Source of the DNA: CAVVXN01 sp963772585
GTDB lineage: Bacteria > Planctomycetota > PLA2 > JAEUHO01
Assembly (NCBI GenBank): GCA_963772585.1
Contig: CAVYXV010000010.1
Coordinates: forward strand, 248,001 to 312,000
DNA length: 64,000 nucleotides
Reading direction: 5' to 3'
Shown here one piece after another: positions 43,193-52,791 of the stretch. Both the position numbers and the translations under genes were made by a program. The notes beneath the pieces were generated by a model. The model ran no database searches. It was given only the letters and a program-made list of their open reading frames with translations, and was not told the origin of the DNA. Within the stretch, counting starts at the first letter, position 1. Each line of letters starts with the position of its first letter.

Positions 43193-44209
43193 ATGAAGAC
43201 GGCGAGCGACGAGGTGCTTCGCGTCTACCAGCGGGGGGAGTGCGCGCTCCTCCAGCCCGTGGACATCGAGGCGTTCCGGGCCCACAACCGCGCGCGCCCG
43301 AGAGCGTTGATCGACAAGGTGACCGACGAGAAGGACGCCGTGTCGCGGTTCTTCTCCAGCGGCCAGTACCTCGGGATCGAGCTCTACGGGACGGTGCGGT
43401 GCCCGATGTCCATCGTGCGGGAGATGGTGCGCCAGATCCGCGACCGCGACATCCGCGACCTGCGCGTGGCCGGACAGGGCTGCTTCGAGCTGGAGCTGCT
43501 CGTCGGGACCGGCGCGATCAAGGCGAGCGACTGGACGTACACCGGCCTCGAGGTCTACGGGATCTCGCCGTCGTGGCGGCGGGCCGTCGAGGGCGGCACG
43601 GTCGAGACCGTCTGCGAGTGGTCGAACGCGGCCATCGCATGGCGCTTCAAGGCCGCGGGGATGGGCGTCCCGTTCCTGCCCGTGCAGGTCATGCAGGGCA
43701 CGGACACGCTGCGCTGGTCGTCCGCCGTGGTCGTGGAGAACCCGTTCGGGAAGGGCAAGGTGGCCCTGGTCCCCGCCCTCGTCGTGGACCTCGGCGTCAT
43801 CCACGTCCACCGCGCCGACCGCTACGGCAACTGCCAGATCGACGGGATCAGCGGCTTCGCCCGCGAGATGGCCCGGGCCTCCAGGCGGTTGATCGTCTCC
43901 GCGGAGAGAATCGTGGACACCGAGGAGATCCGCGCGCACCCGGACCGCACCGCGATTCCCTACTTCCTGGTGGACGCCGTCGTCGAGGCGCCGTTCGGGA
44001 GCCACCCGGGCGAGATGGCGGGGCTCTACGTGCGCGACGAGCCGCACATCAAGGGCTACTACGGCGACGCGAAGGATCCCGAGGAGGCACGACGGTACGT
44101 GCAGGAGTGGATCCACGACGTGCCCGATCACCGGGCCTACCTGGAGAAGGTCGGGCGGGACACGCTCGACGCCCTTCTTCTCGGAAAGGGAGGCGACGAT
44201 GAGCGCTGA
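43193..44209 (+). CDS. Family I CoA-transferase alpha subunit (GctA-like)
   Basis: 338 residues, longer than SCOT-type alpha chains and close to glutaconate CoA-transferase alpha or IpdA. Motifs are IRDLRVAGQGCFELELLVGT, TVETVCEWSNAAIAWRFKAA, GVPFLPVQVMQGTD, and VVDLGVIHVHRADRYGNCQI, which is typical of family I transferases. The ATG at 43193 follows GAGGGAG. It overlaps the beta gene by 11 nt. The pair exchanges CoA between acids, or hydrolyses a cyclic CoA ester if IpdAB-like; no pathway genes are adjacent to decide. Confidence 0.88.
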   Translation: MKTASDEVLRVYQRGECALLQPVDIEAFRAHNRARPRALIDKVTDEKDAVSRFFSSGQYLGIELYGTVRCPMSIVREMVRQIRDRDIRDLRVAGQGCFELELLVGTGAIKASDWTYTGLEVYGISPSWRRAVEGGTVETVCEWSNAAIAWRFKAAGMGVPFLPVQVMQGTDTLRWSSAVVVENPFGKGKVALVPALVVDLGVIHVHRADRYGNCQIDGISGFAREMARASRRLIVSAERIVDTEEIRAHPDRTAIPYFLVDAVVEAPFGSHPGEMAGLYVRDEPHIKGYYGDAKDPEEARRYVQEWIHDVPDHRAYLEKVGRDTLDALLLGKGGDDER

Positions 44210-44978
44210 GGCCGCCCGGACCGCCTACAGCCCGAACGAGCTCCTGATCTGCGTGGCCTCCCGCCTGATGGAGCCCGACACCACCGCCTTCATCGGCACG
44301 GGCATCCCCATGCTCGCCGCCTCGCTCGCCCAGAAGCGCCACGCGAAGACCCTCATGCCCATCTTCGAGTTCGGGGGGATGGGCGCGCAGCTCGACCGCC
44401 TGCCGCTGGCGGTGGGCGACATGTGGACGTTCCACCGCGGGCTCATGGCGGCCGGGATCTGCGACGCCATGGAGTTCGCCCAGCTCGGCTACGTGGACTA
44501 CGGCTTCCTCGGGGGCGCGCAGATCGACCCCCATGGAAACCTCAACTCCACGGTGATCGGCGACCACGACCACCCCAAGGTGCGGCTGCCGGGGTCGGGC
44601 GGCGGGAACGACGTCGGCTCCTGCTGCTGGCGCACCATCATCCTCATGCAGCACGACCCCCGCCGTTTCCTGGAGTCCATCGACTTCGTGACGACGCCCG
44701 GCTACCTGACGGGCCCCGGCGCGCGGGAGGAGGCGGGGCTGCCGGCCGGGACGGGGCCCTACCGCGTCGTGACGAACCTCGCGACGCTCGACTTCGAGGA
44801 GACGTCGAAGCGGATGCGGCTGATCGCCACGCACCCCGGCGTCACGACCGGGCGGGTCCTCGATGCGACGGGCTTCGAACTGCTCGTGGCCGACGAGGTG
44901 GCGGAGAACGACCCGCCCTCCGAGGAGGAGCTGCGGCTGCTGCGCGACGAGATCGACAAGGAGCGCTTCTACATCTGA
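44199..44978 (+). CDS. Family I CoA-transferase beta subunit (GctB-like)
   Basis: 259 residues. It shows the family layout: LEPDTTAFIGTG-type MEPDTTAFIGTGIPMLAASL, then MPIFEFGGMGAQ, where Glu57 is the best candidate for the catalytic carboxylate, GFLGGAQIDPHGNLNSTVIG and PGSGGGNDVGSCCWRTIIL. The C-terminal half holds YRVVTNLATLDFEE. The gene starts inside the alpha gene and completes a heterodimer or heterotetramer. It ends 28 nt from the convergent cysteine desulfurase gene. Confidence 0.9.
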   Translation: MSAEAARTAYSPNELLICVASRLMEPDTTAFIGTGIPMLAASLAQKRHAKTLMPIFEFGGMGAQLDRLPLAVGDMWTFHRGLMAAGICDAMEFAQLGYVDYGFLGGAQIDPHGNLNSTVIGDHDHPKVRLPGSGGGNDVGSCCWRTIILMQHDPRRFLESIDFVTTPGYLTGPGAREEAGLPAGTGPYRVVTNLATLDFEETSKRMRLIATHPGVTTGRVLDATGFELLVADEVAENDPPSEEELRLLRDEIDKERFYI

Positions 44979-45006
44979 CGACGGCGCGAACGCCCGCGGG
45001 CGCGTC

Positions 45007-46158
45007 TCAGGCGCCGAGGTCGAGCTGTTCCTTCGCCGCTTCGACGAGGGCCTTCGCCGCCGCGTCGACGTCCTCGGCGGTCGTCCCGTGGCCGAGCGAG
45101 AGACGGATGGTGCCCTTCGCGTAGCGTTCGGGGACGTGCATCGCCCGGAGCACCGGCGAGATCTCCACGTCGCCTGCGTGGCACGCCGCGCCGGCGGACG
45201 CGGCGACCTGGTCGCCGACGGCCTCGAGCAGCGTCGCGGCGTCGATCCCCCCGAAGCCCACGCTCAGGGTGTTGGGAAGGCAGGGCTCCTTGCCGCCGTT
45301 TCGGTGGACGTCGAGGCCCGAGGCAAAGAGGGCGTGCCACAGGCGGTCCCGGAGGTCCATCACGCTCTCGACGCACCCGGGGAGGCGGGTCGCCGCCAGC
45401 GCGGCCGCCCGGCCGAGCCCCACGATGCCGGGGACGTTCTCGGTTCCGGGGCGGCGATGGCCCTCTTGCGGCGCGCCGTGGAGCAGGTGCGGGAGGTCGA
45501 TGCCCCGGCGCACGTACAGCGCTCCCACGCCCTTGGGTGCGTAGAGCTTGTGGCCGGCGATCGTCAGGAGGTCGGCGCCGATCTGGTCCAGGCGACAAGG
45601 GATCTTGCCGACCGATTGGGAGGCGTCCGTGTGCACGAGCGCGCCCCTGGCGTGGGCGATCCGCGCGATCTCCCGGATCGGCTGGATCGTGCCGACCTCG
45701 TTGTTCGCGTGCATGATCGTGACGAGGGTCGTCTCGAGGTGGATCTTCCGCGCGACCTTCGAGGGGTCCACGCGTCCCTCGTGGTCCACGTCCATCCACG
45801 TGACGTCGAAACCCTCGCGTTCGAGCGCGCGGAGCGGCTCCACGACCGCGGGGTGCTCGACCTTGGAGGCGATCACGTGCTTGCCGCGGTGCCGGCGTCC
45901 GCGGGCCACGCCGAGGATCGCCATGTTGTTCGATTCCGTCCCGCCGCTCGTGAAGACGATCTCGCCCGGCTGGGCGCCGAGCAGGTCGGCGACCTGGGCG
46001 CGCGCGGTTTCGACGGCGTGCCGCGGGCGCCGTCCGTAGACGTGGCCGCTCGAGGGATTGCCGAAGTGTTCGTGGAGGTAGGGGAGCATCGCCTCCAGGA
46101 CCGCGGGATCGACGGGCGTCGTGGCGTTGTGGTCGAGGTAGATGGGGCCGTCGGGCAC
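45007..46158 (-). CDS. Cysteine desulfurase (NifS/IscS class)
   Basis: 383 residues. This PLP enzyme turns cysteine into alanine and enzyme-bound persulfide for Fe-S or thio-cofactor assembly. Features: YLDHNATTPVDPAVLEAM start, FTSGGTESNNMAI, His102 in KVEHPAVVEPL, HANNEVGTIQP, PLP Lys204 in TIAGHKLYAPKGVGALY, RRPGTENVPGIVGLG, and the active-site loop ASAGAACHAGDVEISPVL with Cys326. GTG at 46158 fits the family start; a GTG at 46207-46209 would add 17 Arg-rich residues. No IscU, IscA or Suf genes are adjacent, so its acceptor is unknown. Confidence 0.92.
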   Translation of the reverse strand: MPDGPIYLDHNATTPVDPAVLEAMLPYLHEHFGNPSSGHVYGRRPRHAVETARAQVADLLGAQPGEIVFTSGGTESNNMAILGVARGRRHRGKHVIASKVEHPAVVEPLRALEREGFDVTWMDVDHEGRVDPSKVARKIHLETTLVTIMHANNEVGTIQPIREIARIAHARGALVHTDASQSVGKIPCRLDQIGADLLTIAGHKLYAPKGVGALYVRRGIDLPHLLHGAPQEGHRRPGTENVPGIVGLGRAAALAATRLPGCVESVMDLRDRLWHALFASGLDVHRNGGKEPCLPNTLSVGFGGIDAATLLEAVGDQVAASAGAACHAGDVEISPVLRAMHVPERYAKGTIRLSLGHGTTAEDVDAAAKALVEAAKEQLDLGA

Positions 46159-46209
46159 GCGCAGAGTGTACCGGCGTGTTCGCCGGCGTCGTCCCGCCCG
46201 GGATCGCAC

Positions 46210-49200
46210 CTACTCCAGCTGCAGCCGCACCCCGGTGGCCGGGGCCTCGCGTTCCCCGACGTCCGTCCATCCCGAGAAGGCGCCGTCTGCGCCCCGCTTG
46301 GCGGCGGTGACGGCGTAGCGTCCCGGCGGCAGCCCCTTCACCTCGAAGGCGCCGTCGGTGACCTGCGCGTTCGCGGTCCACGACGCGGAGCGGACCATGA
46401 TCCAGCCGACGGCAACGGCGTTACCGGTCGCGTCCACCAGCGTGCCCGAGAGGGTGACGCCCTCGACGAGTTTCAGCTCCACGCCGGTGGCTCCCCCCCG
46501 CACGCCGGTCAGCCGCGCGTAGTGGCCGTCGCCGGACTTCTGCGCCCTGAGCTCGTACTCGCCGTCGCCGACGTCCTCGATGGCGAAGCTCCCGTCCTCG
46601 GCGACCTTGATCCGCTGCGAGGCGTACGGAGCCCCGCCGACCTGTCGCACGGAGAGGGTGAACCCCTCGGGGGAGACGGGGCCCGCGAGTCGTCCCTCGA
46701 TGCGCCGGCCCGCCGGCACGGTGATCCTCACGCCCGACGCGGGCGCGACGACGTCCACGGGCGCGGGCGCCGGACCGCGGGCCTGGCGCTGCAACGTGAG
46801 GCGGTAGGTGGTGCCCCGAGCGAGGCCCTCCACGCGGAAGGTGCCGTCCGCCCGGATCTGGGCGTAGGTCCCCTGCGGACCGTCCGGGGCGGCCGCGGCC
46901 TTCACGACGAGCCATCCCTCGTGGAAGGGGGAGCCGTCGCTGTCCACGACGAATCCCTCGACGGTGGCGCCCCCGCCGATCCGGATCTCCACGTTCGACG
47001 ACCCCGCGGCGACGTCCGAGAGCGTCACCGGCGCCACCGGACGGCCCGGGGACCACATGTTGACCGTCAGCGTGGCCCGGGCGTCCTGCGGGAGCCCCGC
47101 GATCTCGAAACGGCCGTCCACGCTCGAGGCCATGACGGAGGTGTTCCCCGAGCGACCGTCCGGCGTCTTCCACAGGACCTGCACGTATGCGTTCGTCGGC
47201 GCGCTTCCGTCCCCCTCCAGGACCACTCCTCGGATGGACACGGAACGCTCGAGCCGCACGGTCAGCTCGGTGTCCTGCGGCTGGATCACGACGCCCTTGG
47301 GTTTCACGAAGCCGTCCGGGGGCGAGACGCCGACCGTGGTCGGTCCGTCCGCCCCGAGACCCGCGAGCGAGAACGACCCGGTCGAGTCCGTCCACGCGAG
47401 CGTCGAGGGCGTCTCCACGAGCACGTCCGCGATGCCCGTCCCGTCGGGACCGAGGACGCGCCCCTCCACGCGCGCGCCCTCCTCCAGTCGGATCGTCACG
47501 GGCGCGTCGGCGAGGGAGGCGACCGTGAGGGTCGTCTCGCGCAGGTTGAGCGGTCGGCCGTCCGCATCGCGGGCTCGCGACACGCGGATCCGATAGGGCG
47601 GGTCCCCTTCCACGACGCGACGGAACCGACCGCCCAGGACCTCGTCCGCCTGGGGGTTCGGGGGCTGGTATCCGAACTGCTCGTCGTGGGACCGCTGCTC
47701 GACGACGAGCTCGCAGAGCGGCACGGGTCGTCCCGCGGCGTCCACCACCGTGCCTTCGAGGACGCCCCGGGGCGGCGGCGTCCACACGATGCGGAGTCCC
47801 TCGGCGGGGCTCTGGAACGGCTCGCCGATCCGCGTCTCGCGTCCGCCGGGCCCGCCTCGCCGCGAGACCAGGAGGCGGACGCGGCCCTCGGGCGCGGCGT
47901 CGAACTCGAAGCGTCCCGCCTCGTCGGTGCGGCCGTACGAGGTCTGGTCCCCTCCCTCGGCGCGGAGCATGAGCCCCGTCCCCGCCACGGGCTTGCCGTC
48001 GGGGTCCACGAGGACGCCGGACACCCGGACGCGCGGCTGGAGACGGAGCACCACGTCGCTTCGCACGGCACCGGGTTCGACGTTCTCCAGGGTGCTCTCC
48101 GGTCCCTGCTCGAAGGCCCATCCACTCGCCCACGCGAAGAGCTGGACCCGGCCGGTGGGCGCGCCTTCGATGCGGAACGCTCCGTCGGGACCGCTCCGTA
48201 CCTGGATGGAGGAGCCGCCGCCCCAGCCGGAGGCGTACGCCGAGACCGCGACGTCGGGAAGCCCTTGGCCGTCGGGTCCCACCGCCCGTCCCTCGATGGT
48301 CGCGCCCTCGGTCAGGTGGAGGGTGAGGTCCCGCGGGGCGCTCTCGGCGGACGGTGTGATCGGCTCCGACGGCCGTCCCACGAGCCCCGGGCGGCTCGCG
48401 ACGAGAACGCTCTCCTCGCCGGGGGGGAGGCAGCGGATCGCGAACCGGCCGTCGCCGTCCGAGGTGGCCAGCGGCGACAGCCCTTCCGGCGCCAGGTAGC
48501 CCATCGCGTACGTCTCGCCGAACGGCCCGTTGCCGTATCGACCGACCGCGGCGCCCGCGCACAGGGAGCCGTCCGGGCCCAGCACGATGCCCTCCACGCT
48601 CGCCCCCGCGGCCATCCGGATGTCGTGGTCCGCGTGCCTCCCGCCCGGCGGCACCCGGACGAGGAGGTCGGGATGCGGGACGGTCACGATCGCGCTGCCG
48701 TAGCTCATGCGGACCGTCCGCGTCCGCTTCGTCGAGAGCGCGGGGAGGTAGTGCGTCGGGTGGCGCGCGACGACGAGGACCGCCCCGGACGCGATGCCCT
48801 CGATGCGGTAGCGTCCGTCCGCGCCGGAGGTGTCCGAGCGCGCGGCGGCCGTGCCCGGCGCCACGCCCGGGCCGTCGCCGCTTCGCGGCGCGAGCGCGAA
48901 GACCTCCGCGCCCTCCAGGGGGGCGCCGGAGTCCCGGTCGAGCACGCGACCCTCGATGACGGCTCCCGCTTCGAGCACGACGTCGAGGACGGTCGTCGCT
49001 CCGGGCTTCACGCTCGCGCCGCTCCAGGACGCGAGGGGCGGCCGGGACACGTTCGCGAGGAACCCGTCGCGCAGCACGTCCACCTCCACGACGCGTCCGG
49101 CCGGCACCTCGGGGATCGTGTACGACCCCTGCTCGTCCGTGCGGGCCACCGCACGCGCGAGGGGGGCCGCGGCGTCGCCGCGCGTCTGGACCAGGACGTC

Positions 49201-50049
49201 GGCACCGGCGACGGGGGAACCTCCGGCATCCGTCACCGTCCCTTGGGCGACGCCCGTCTCCTCGTCGAGAAGCACGGTCCAGACGCCCTCGTGCGGGACC
49301 TCGACCTCGAGGCCCGACAGCTCCAATCGTCCGGGGATCCGCACGGTCACCGTCCAGCGACCCGCGGGGAGGTCCCCGATGCGGAACCGCCCCGTCGCCG
49401 CGTCCGTCGTCGCGGGGTCGCTCCGGTACGACAGGTCCAGGTCGCGGGTCGCAGCCGTCAGCCGGGCGAGGACGGGGCGCTCGTCCTCGCCCCGGATCAC
49501 GCGTCCGTCGAGCGGGGAGGCCGTCCGGACGCGCAGCGTCACCTCGGCCCCCCTGCTCCGTCCGAGCCACGCGTAGGACACCGAGCCCACGAGCGGAAGC
49601 GCCGGGCGGGCCCGCAGGCGGTAGCGGCCGGCGTCCGAAGGAAGGAAGACGAACGTCCCGTCGGGCCCCGAGACCGTCTCGCTCGCGACGTCGACCGCCT
49701 CCTCTTCCCCGGTGCGCACCGCGTCGATCCGGCGGCCGAGCGTCGCCTCGGGCGTGGCGCCCTCCCTGCCCTGGTCCTCGAGGCGCACGGGCACCTCCGG
49801 GACCGGGCCGCCGTCGTCGCCCAGGACGCGGCCGTGGATGCGGAAGACGCCGGTCGGCGCGCGCCCGGCGGCTGCCGCCGCGGTGCCGGCTCCCTGGAGA
49901 CGGGAGGCGCTCCTCGGTCCCGTCTCCCCCTCGTCCCCGCCGACGGTCACGGACGACGAGCCGCCGTCGTTCGTGAGCAGCGGCAGCGCCAGCCAGGCGA
50001 TCGCCGCCACGGCCGCGACGACCAGGACCCACGGCAGCCAGCGGGCCAT
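46210..50049 (-). CDS. Giant exported array of carboxypeptidase-regulatory-like (Ig-like) repeats
   Basis: 1279 residues. One N-terminal membrane helix (WLPWVLVVAAVAAIAWLALP) and a Gly/Ser linker precede about a dozen ~85-100-residue beta-sandwich modules. Each has the pattern G-x-V-x-D-x-x-G-x-P-[VI]-x-x-A/V-x-V and then G-x-F-x-[IF]-x-x-[LV]-P-x-G, seen for example in VEGIVLGPDGSLCAGAAVG, IEGRAVGPDGQGLPDVAVSA and RVSGVLVDPDGKPVAGTGLM. This is the CarboxypepD_reg/transthyretin-like fold used in surface and adhesion proteins. Held to the membrane and projecting outward. GAGGAACGG precedes the ATG. No catalytic peptidase domain. Confidence 0.88.
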   Translation of the reverse strand: MARWLPWVLVVAAVAAIAWLALPLLTNDGGSSSVTVGGDEGETGPRSASRLQGAGTAAAAAGRAPTGVFRIHGRVLGDDGGPVPEVPVRLEDQGREGATPEATLGRRIDAVRTGEEEAVDVASETVSGPDGTFVFLPSDAGRYRLRARPALPLVGSVSYAWLGRSRGAEVTLRVRTASPLDGRVIRGEDERPVLARLTAATRDLDLSYRSDPATTDAATGRFRIGDLPAGRWTVTVRIPGRLELSGLEVEVPHEGVWTVLLDEETGVAQGTVTDAGGSPVAGADVLVQTRGDAAAPLARAVARTDEQGSYTIPEVPAGRVVEVDVLRDGFLANVSRPPLASWSGASVKPGATTVLDVVLEAGAVIEGRVLDRDSGAPLEGAEVFALAPRSGDGPGVAPGTAAARSDTSGADGRYRIEGIASGAVLVVARHPTHYLPALSTKRTRTVRMSYGSAIVTVPHPDLLVRVPPGGRHADHDIRMAAGASVEGIVLGPDGSLCAGAAVGRYGNGPFGETYAMGYLAPEGLSPLATSDGDGRFAIRCLPPGEESVLVASRPGLVGRPSEPITPSAESAPRDLTLHLTEGATIEGRAVGPDGQGLPDVAVSAYASGWGGGSSIQVRSGPDGAFRIEGAPTGRVQLFAWASGWAFEQGPESTLENVEPGAVRSDVVLRLQPRVRVSGVLVDPDGKPVAGTGLMLRAEGGDQTSYGRTDEAGRFEFDAAPEGRVRLLVSRRGGPGGRETRIGEPFQSPAEGLRIVWTPPPRGVLEGTVVDAAGRPVPLCELVVEQRSHDEQFGYQPPNPQADEVLGGRFRRVVEGDPPYRIRVSRARDADGRPLNLRETTLTVASLADAPVTIRLEEGARVEGRVLGPDGTGIADVLVETPSTLAWTDSTGSFSLAGLGADGPTTVGVSPPDGFVKPKGVVIQPQDTELTVRLERSVSIRGVVLEGDGSAPTNAYVQVLWKTPDGRSGNTSVMASSVDGRFEIAGLPQDARATLTVNMWSPGRPVAPVTLSDVAAGSSNVEIRIGGGATVEGFVVDSDGSPFHEGWLVVKAAAAPDGPQGTYAQIRADGTFRVEGLARGTTYRLTLQRQARGPAPAPVDVVAPASGVRITVPAGRRIEGRLAGPVSPEGFTLSVRQVGGAPYASQRIKVAEDGSFAIEDVGDGEYELRAQKSGDGHYARLTGVRGGATGVELKLVEGVTLSGTLVDATGNAVAVGWIMVRSASWTANAQVTDGAFEVKGLPPGRYAVTAAKRGADGAFSGWTDVGEREAPATGVRLQLE

Positions 50050-50146
50050 GTCCGTTCCTCCTCGTCCGGAGACCGGTTCTCGAGGGGGAAGAGGGTAGCC
50101 GGAGGCCCTCGGCGGGCGCCAGCATCCCGTCGGTCCGCCGGGCGCG

Positions 50147-51646
50147 TCAGCGCACGACGACGCCGCGCTCGGCGAGGTAGCCGACGAGCTCCTCGGGCTT
50201 GTCGGTGAGCACCGCGTTCACGCCGCTCTCCACGGACTCCGCGAACGCGTCGCGGTCGTTGAGGGTCCAGTGGACGACGAACTCCACCGGCGAGCGGGGG
50301 TCGTAGTCCCGGGCGCGAACCGACCGTCGGATCTCGGCCATGTGCGCGGGCCGCGCGAGGGAGCCGATGGAGACGACCCGCGTGTCCAGGCGCCGGGCCA
50401 CCTTCAGCGGATCGGGCACGCCCGGGAGGATCCTCCCGAGGAGGCGGCGCAGCACGGTGGGCAGGAACGCCCACCCGCGGGCGAAGCCGCGGATCCACGG
50501 CGCGAAGCCGCCCGCGGCATCGTACGCGTACCAGCAACGGTCCTCCCCCGTCGCCCGGATGGCCCGCCGCAGCCGGCGGAGCACCTTGGCGTCGGCGTAA
50601 CCCACGACGAGGCGGCGGGGGAGGGGATCGAAACGCCGGAGCGCCTCCCCGATGCGTCGCCCGAACTCCGCGGCCGGGCCGGGGGCCGCGAGGCGACCCG
50701 GGGGCTTCACGTCGAAGAAGAGGAAGTCCAGCCGCTCCGCTTCCTCGCTCGCGAAGGCCAGGAACGCATCGAGGTCCACGAGACGGTGCTCCACGCCCTC
50801 GACGGGCGCGTAGCGGTAGACCTCCCGGGTCTCGGGGAAGGACAGCCGGACGAGGTCCAATTCGTCCCGCGATCGGAGGCGGATGTGGCGGTCGCGGACG
50901 ACGCGGCCGTCGGCGACGCGGTAGAGGCTCGCCGTGTTGCCGGTCAGGTTGAACCGCGGCGAGACGAGCGGGTAGGGGAGGTCCTCGAACTTCGTGCGAT
51001 CGACGCGGGGGGGCTGCATGACGGGCTGGGCGTCGTGGAACACCGCGACGCCGCCGTCGGCGAGCATGCAGCAGTCGAATTCCAGGCCGTTCGCGCCGAG
51101 ATCCAACGCGCGCCGGAAGGCCGCGAGCGTGTTCTCCGGGTAGGCGTGCGGGGCGCCCCGGTGGCCGACCACGTAGATCCGGCGGAGTGGCACGCGAAGG
51201 ACGGTGGGGTGTTCGGGGTCGGCCGGCGTCCTGCCCCTGAGGACGTCCCGCAGCGCGTTCTTCCGGTAGGCGTCGCTCCACCCCGAGTCCCACTGAGGGA
51301 TCCTGGCCGGGGTCCAGAAGCGCTCGCGTCCGTCCCGGGCCTCGTCCGGGTCGAGGAGACGCCGCGCGACCTTGCTGAAGTTCTTCGCGAGGAACCGCAC
51401 GCAGAACCAGTGCTCCCGGCCGACGGACGCCTTGCTCGTCCCACCCGTGAAGCACGCCGCCCCGTCGTCCCAGGCGAGCGGCACGCGGTCCAGGTCCACG
51501 CGGCCGGTTTCGCGATCCCGGCGGGCGACCGACACCTCGATCCCCCGTCGGACGGGAAACGTCTCGTCCGTGGCCGGATCGACGAGCTCCACGCGCACGA
51601 ACCAGGCCACGTCGCGGGCGTCGGTGGACTCGCTCCGATCGCGCAT
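50147..51646 (-). CDS. Glycerophosphodiester phosphodiesterase with an N-terminal accessory domain
   Basis: 499 residues. The catalytic TIM barrel begins near residue 157: His162 and Arg163 in VVGHRGAPHAYPENTL, Glu189 and Asp191 in NGLEFDCCM, His204 in VAVFHDAQPV, the usual GDPD set. The first ~155 residues are an extra domain (LVDPATDETFPVRRGIEVSV, EHWFCVRFLAKNFSKVARRL) that I do not recognise; it may bind ligand or partner. No signal peptide. Reaction: glycerophosphodiester to alcohol plus glycerol-3-phosphate. It begins 6 nt after the YdjM-like gene, so the two are likely co-transcribed. Confidence 0.88.
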   Translation of the reverse strand: MRDRSESTDARDVAWFVRVELVDPATDETFPVRRGIEVSVARRDRETGRVDLDRVPLAWDDGAACFTGGTSKASVGREHWFCVRFLAKNFSKVARRLLDPDEARDGRERFWTPARIPQWDSGWSDAYRKNALRDVLRGRTPADPEHPTVLRVPLRRIYVVGHRGAPHAYPENTLAAFRRALDLGANGLEFDCCMLADGGVAVFHDAQPVMQPPRVDRTKFEDLPYPLVSPRFNLTGNTASLYRVADGRVVRDRHIRLRSRDELDLVRLSFPETREVYRYAPVEGVEHRLVDLDAFLAFASEEAERLDFLFFDVKPPGRLAAPGPAAEFGRRIGEALRRFDPLPRRLVVGYADAKVLRRLRRAIRATGEDRCWYAYDAAGGFAPWIRGFARGWAFLPTVLRRLLGRILPGVPDPLKVARRLDTRVVSIGSLARPAHMAEIRRSVRARDYDPRSPVEFVVHWTLNDRDAFAESVESGVNAVLTDKPEELVGYLAERGVVVR

Positions 51647-51652
51647 CGCTCG

Positions 51653-52702
51653 TCAGCGTCCGTCCGATCCCGCCGCCGGCGGGTGGAGCAGGGCGGCGAG
51701 CGGGACGTACGTGCCCGCGGTCCCCAGCATGCTGCCGGCGAGGCGCTCCAGGTCGGGGCGGCGGAAGGAGGCCAGCTCGACCCAGGCCGGTCGCTCTCCG
51801 GCGACGACGCGGATGCCCCACGCGGGCGTGAACCCCGCCGTCAGCGTGTAGCGGAGGTCGCCCACCACGTCCGGATGTTCGGGGAGGCGCGTGGTGAATC
51901 CGTCGGCGAAGACGCGGAAGCGCCGGAAGACGGGAACCACGCCGGCCCGGTCCACCAGGTCGGGCGGCAGATCGCGCGCCGCGAACACCGGTTGGCTGCC
52001 CGCCTCGAGGACGGCCGGCTCCCGTCCCGGGAGCAGGCGGATCTGGTCGGCGTGCACGCGGCCCCCCGAGCGGTAGAGGGAGCGCCAGAAGACGAGGCCT
52101 CCCAGCACGGGGATGACGCGCCCGTGCTCGATCCGGTCCCCACGCGCCCTGGCCAGCCGCTGCTGCACCCCCGCGGCGCGTTCGCGCTGCAGGTACCCGG
52201 CGCCCAGGTAGAGGCACGCGAGCGCGAGCGCGATCCACGCCGGCCGCGTCCGGCGGGCCTTGAGCGCCCATACGAGGCCCACGAGAAGGGTGAGCGAGTA
52301 GACGGGATCGAGGATCGAGATGAGGTCCCAGGCGATCCACGTCCGGTCGAAGGGCCAGAGCAGCATCGTCCCGTAGCTCGTGCAGGCGTCGAGGGGACCG
52401 TGGGTCAGCCACCCGACGAACGCCGCGGCCACGAGCCAGAGGCCGTGGCGGCGATAGCCCTTCCACGCCGCGAAGAGTCCGCCCACGAGGAGCGCGCCCA
52501 CGGGGACGGCCACCAGCGAGTGGGCGAAGGTGCGGTGGATCTCCACGGGGAAGAGGGGAGGTGCGAAGGGCCTCAGCAGCATGTCCAGGTCGGGCGCGAA
52601 TCCCGCCGCGCCCCCCACGACGGCGGCCCGCCAACCCAGACGGGGGCCGAACGCGGCCTCGGCGGCCGTCGCCCCGAGGAGGATCTGCGTCACCTGGTCC
52701 AC
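51653..52702 (-). CDS. YdjM-type inner-membrane metal-dependent hydrolase family protein
   Basis: 349 residues from GTG at 52702. The family signature is a set of His/Asp motifs between short helices: FAPDLDMLL, EIHRTFAHSLVAVPV, FVGWLTHGPLDACTSYGTML and ISILDPVYSLTLL, with about five hydrophobic helices in the first 190 residues. The C-terminal ~160 residues are soluble (FRRFRVFADGFTTRLPEHPD). The family contains E. coli YdjM and predicted membrane-bound metal hydrolases with unproven substrates. Same transcript as the phosphodiesterase downstream; divergent from the PAP2 gene. Confidence 0.9.
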   Translation of the reverse strand: MDQVTQILLGATAAEAAFGPRLGWRAAVVGGAAGFAPDLDMLLRPFAPPLFPVEIHRTFAHSLVAVPVGALLVGGLFAAWKGYRRHGLWLVAAAFVGWLTHGPLDACTSYGTMLLWPFDRTWIAWDLISILDPVYSLTLLVGLVWALKARRTRPAWIALALACLYLGAGYLQRERAAGVQQRLARARGDRIEHGRVIPVLGGLVFWRSLYRSGGRVHADQIRLLPGREPAVLEAGSQPVFAARDLPPDLVDRAGVVPVFRRFRVFADGFTTRLPEHPDVVGDLRYTLTAGFTPAWGIRVVAGERPAWVELASFRRPDLERLAGSMLGTAGTYVPLAALLHPPAAGSDGR

Positions 52703-52791
52703 GCGGTCGAGTCTGCCAGGGTCGCCAGGGGCCCCTCGCGCGAAGACGACGTGAGGGGATGCGGCCCCCTTCGCCCATAATCCCTGGCCGG

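Noticed and set aside
44863..50208. A 1781-residue plus-strand frame over cysteine desulfurase and the repeat-array gene
   Set aside because: Both minus-strand genes have recognisable domains and ribosome sites; this frame is low-complexity shadow sequence.
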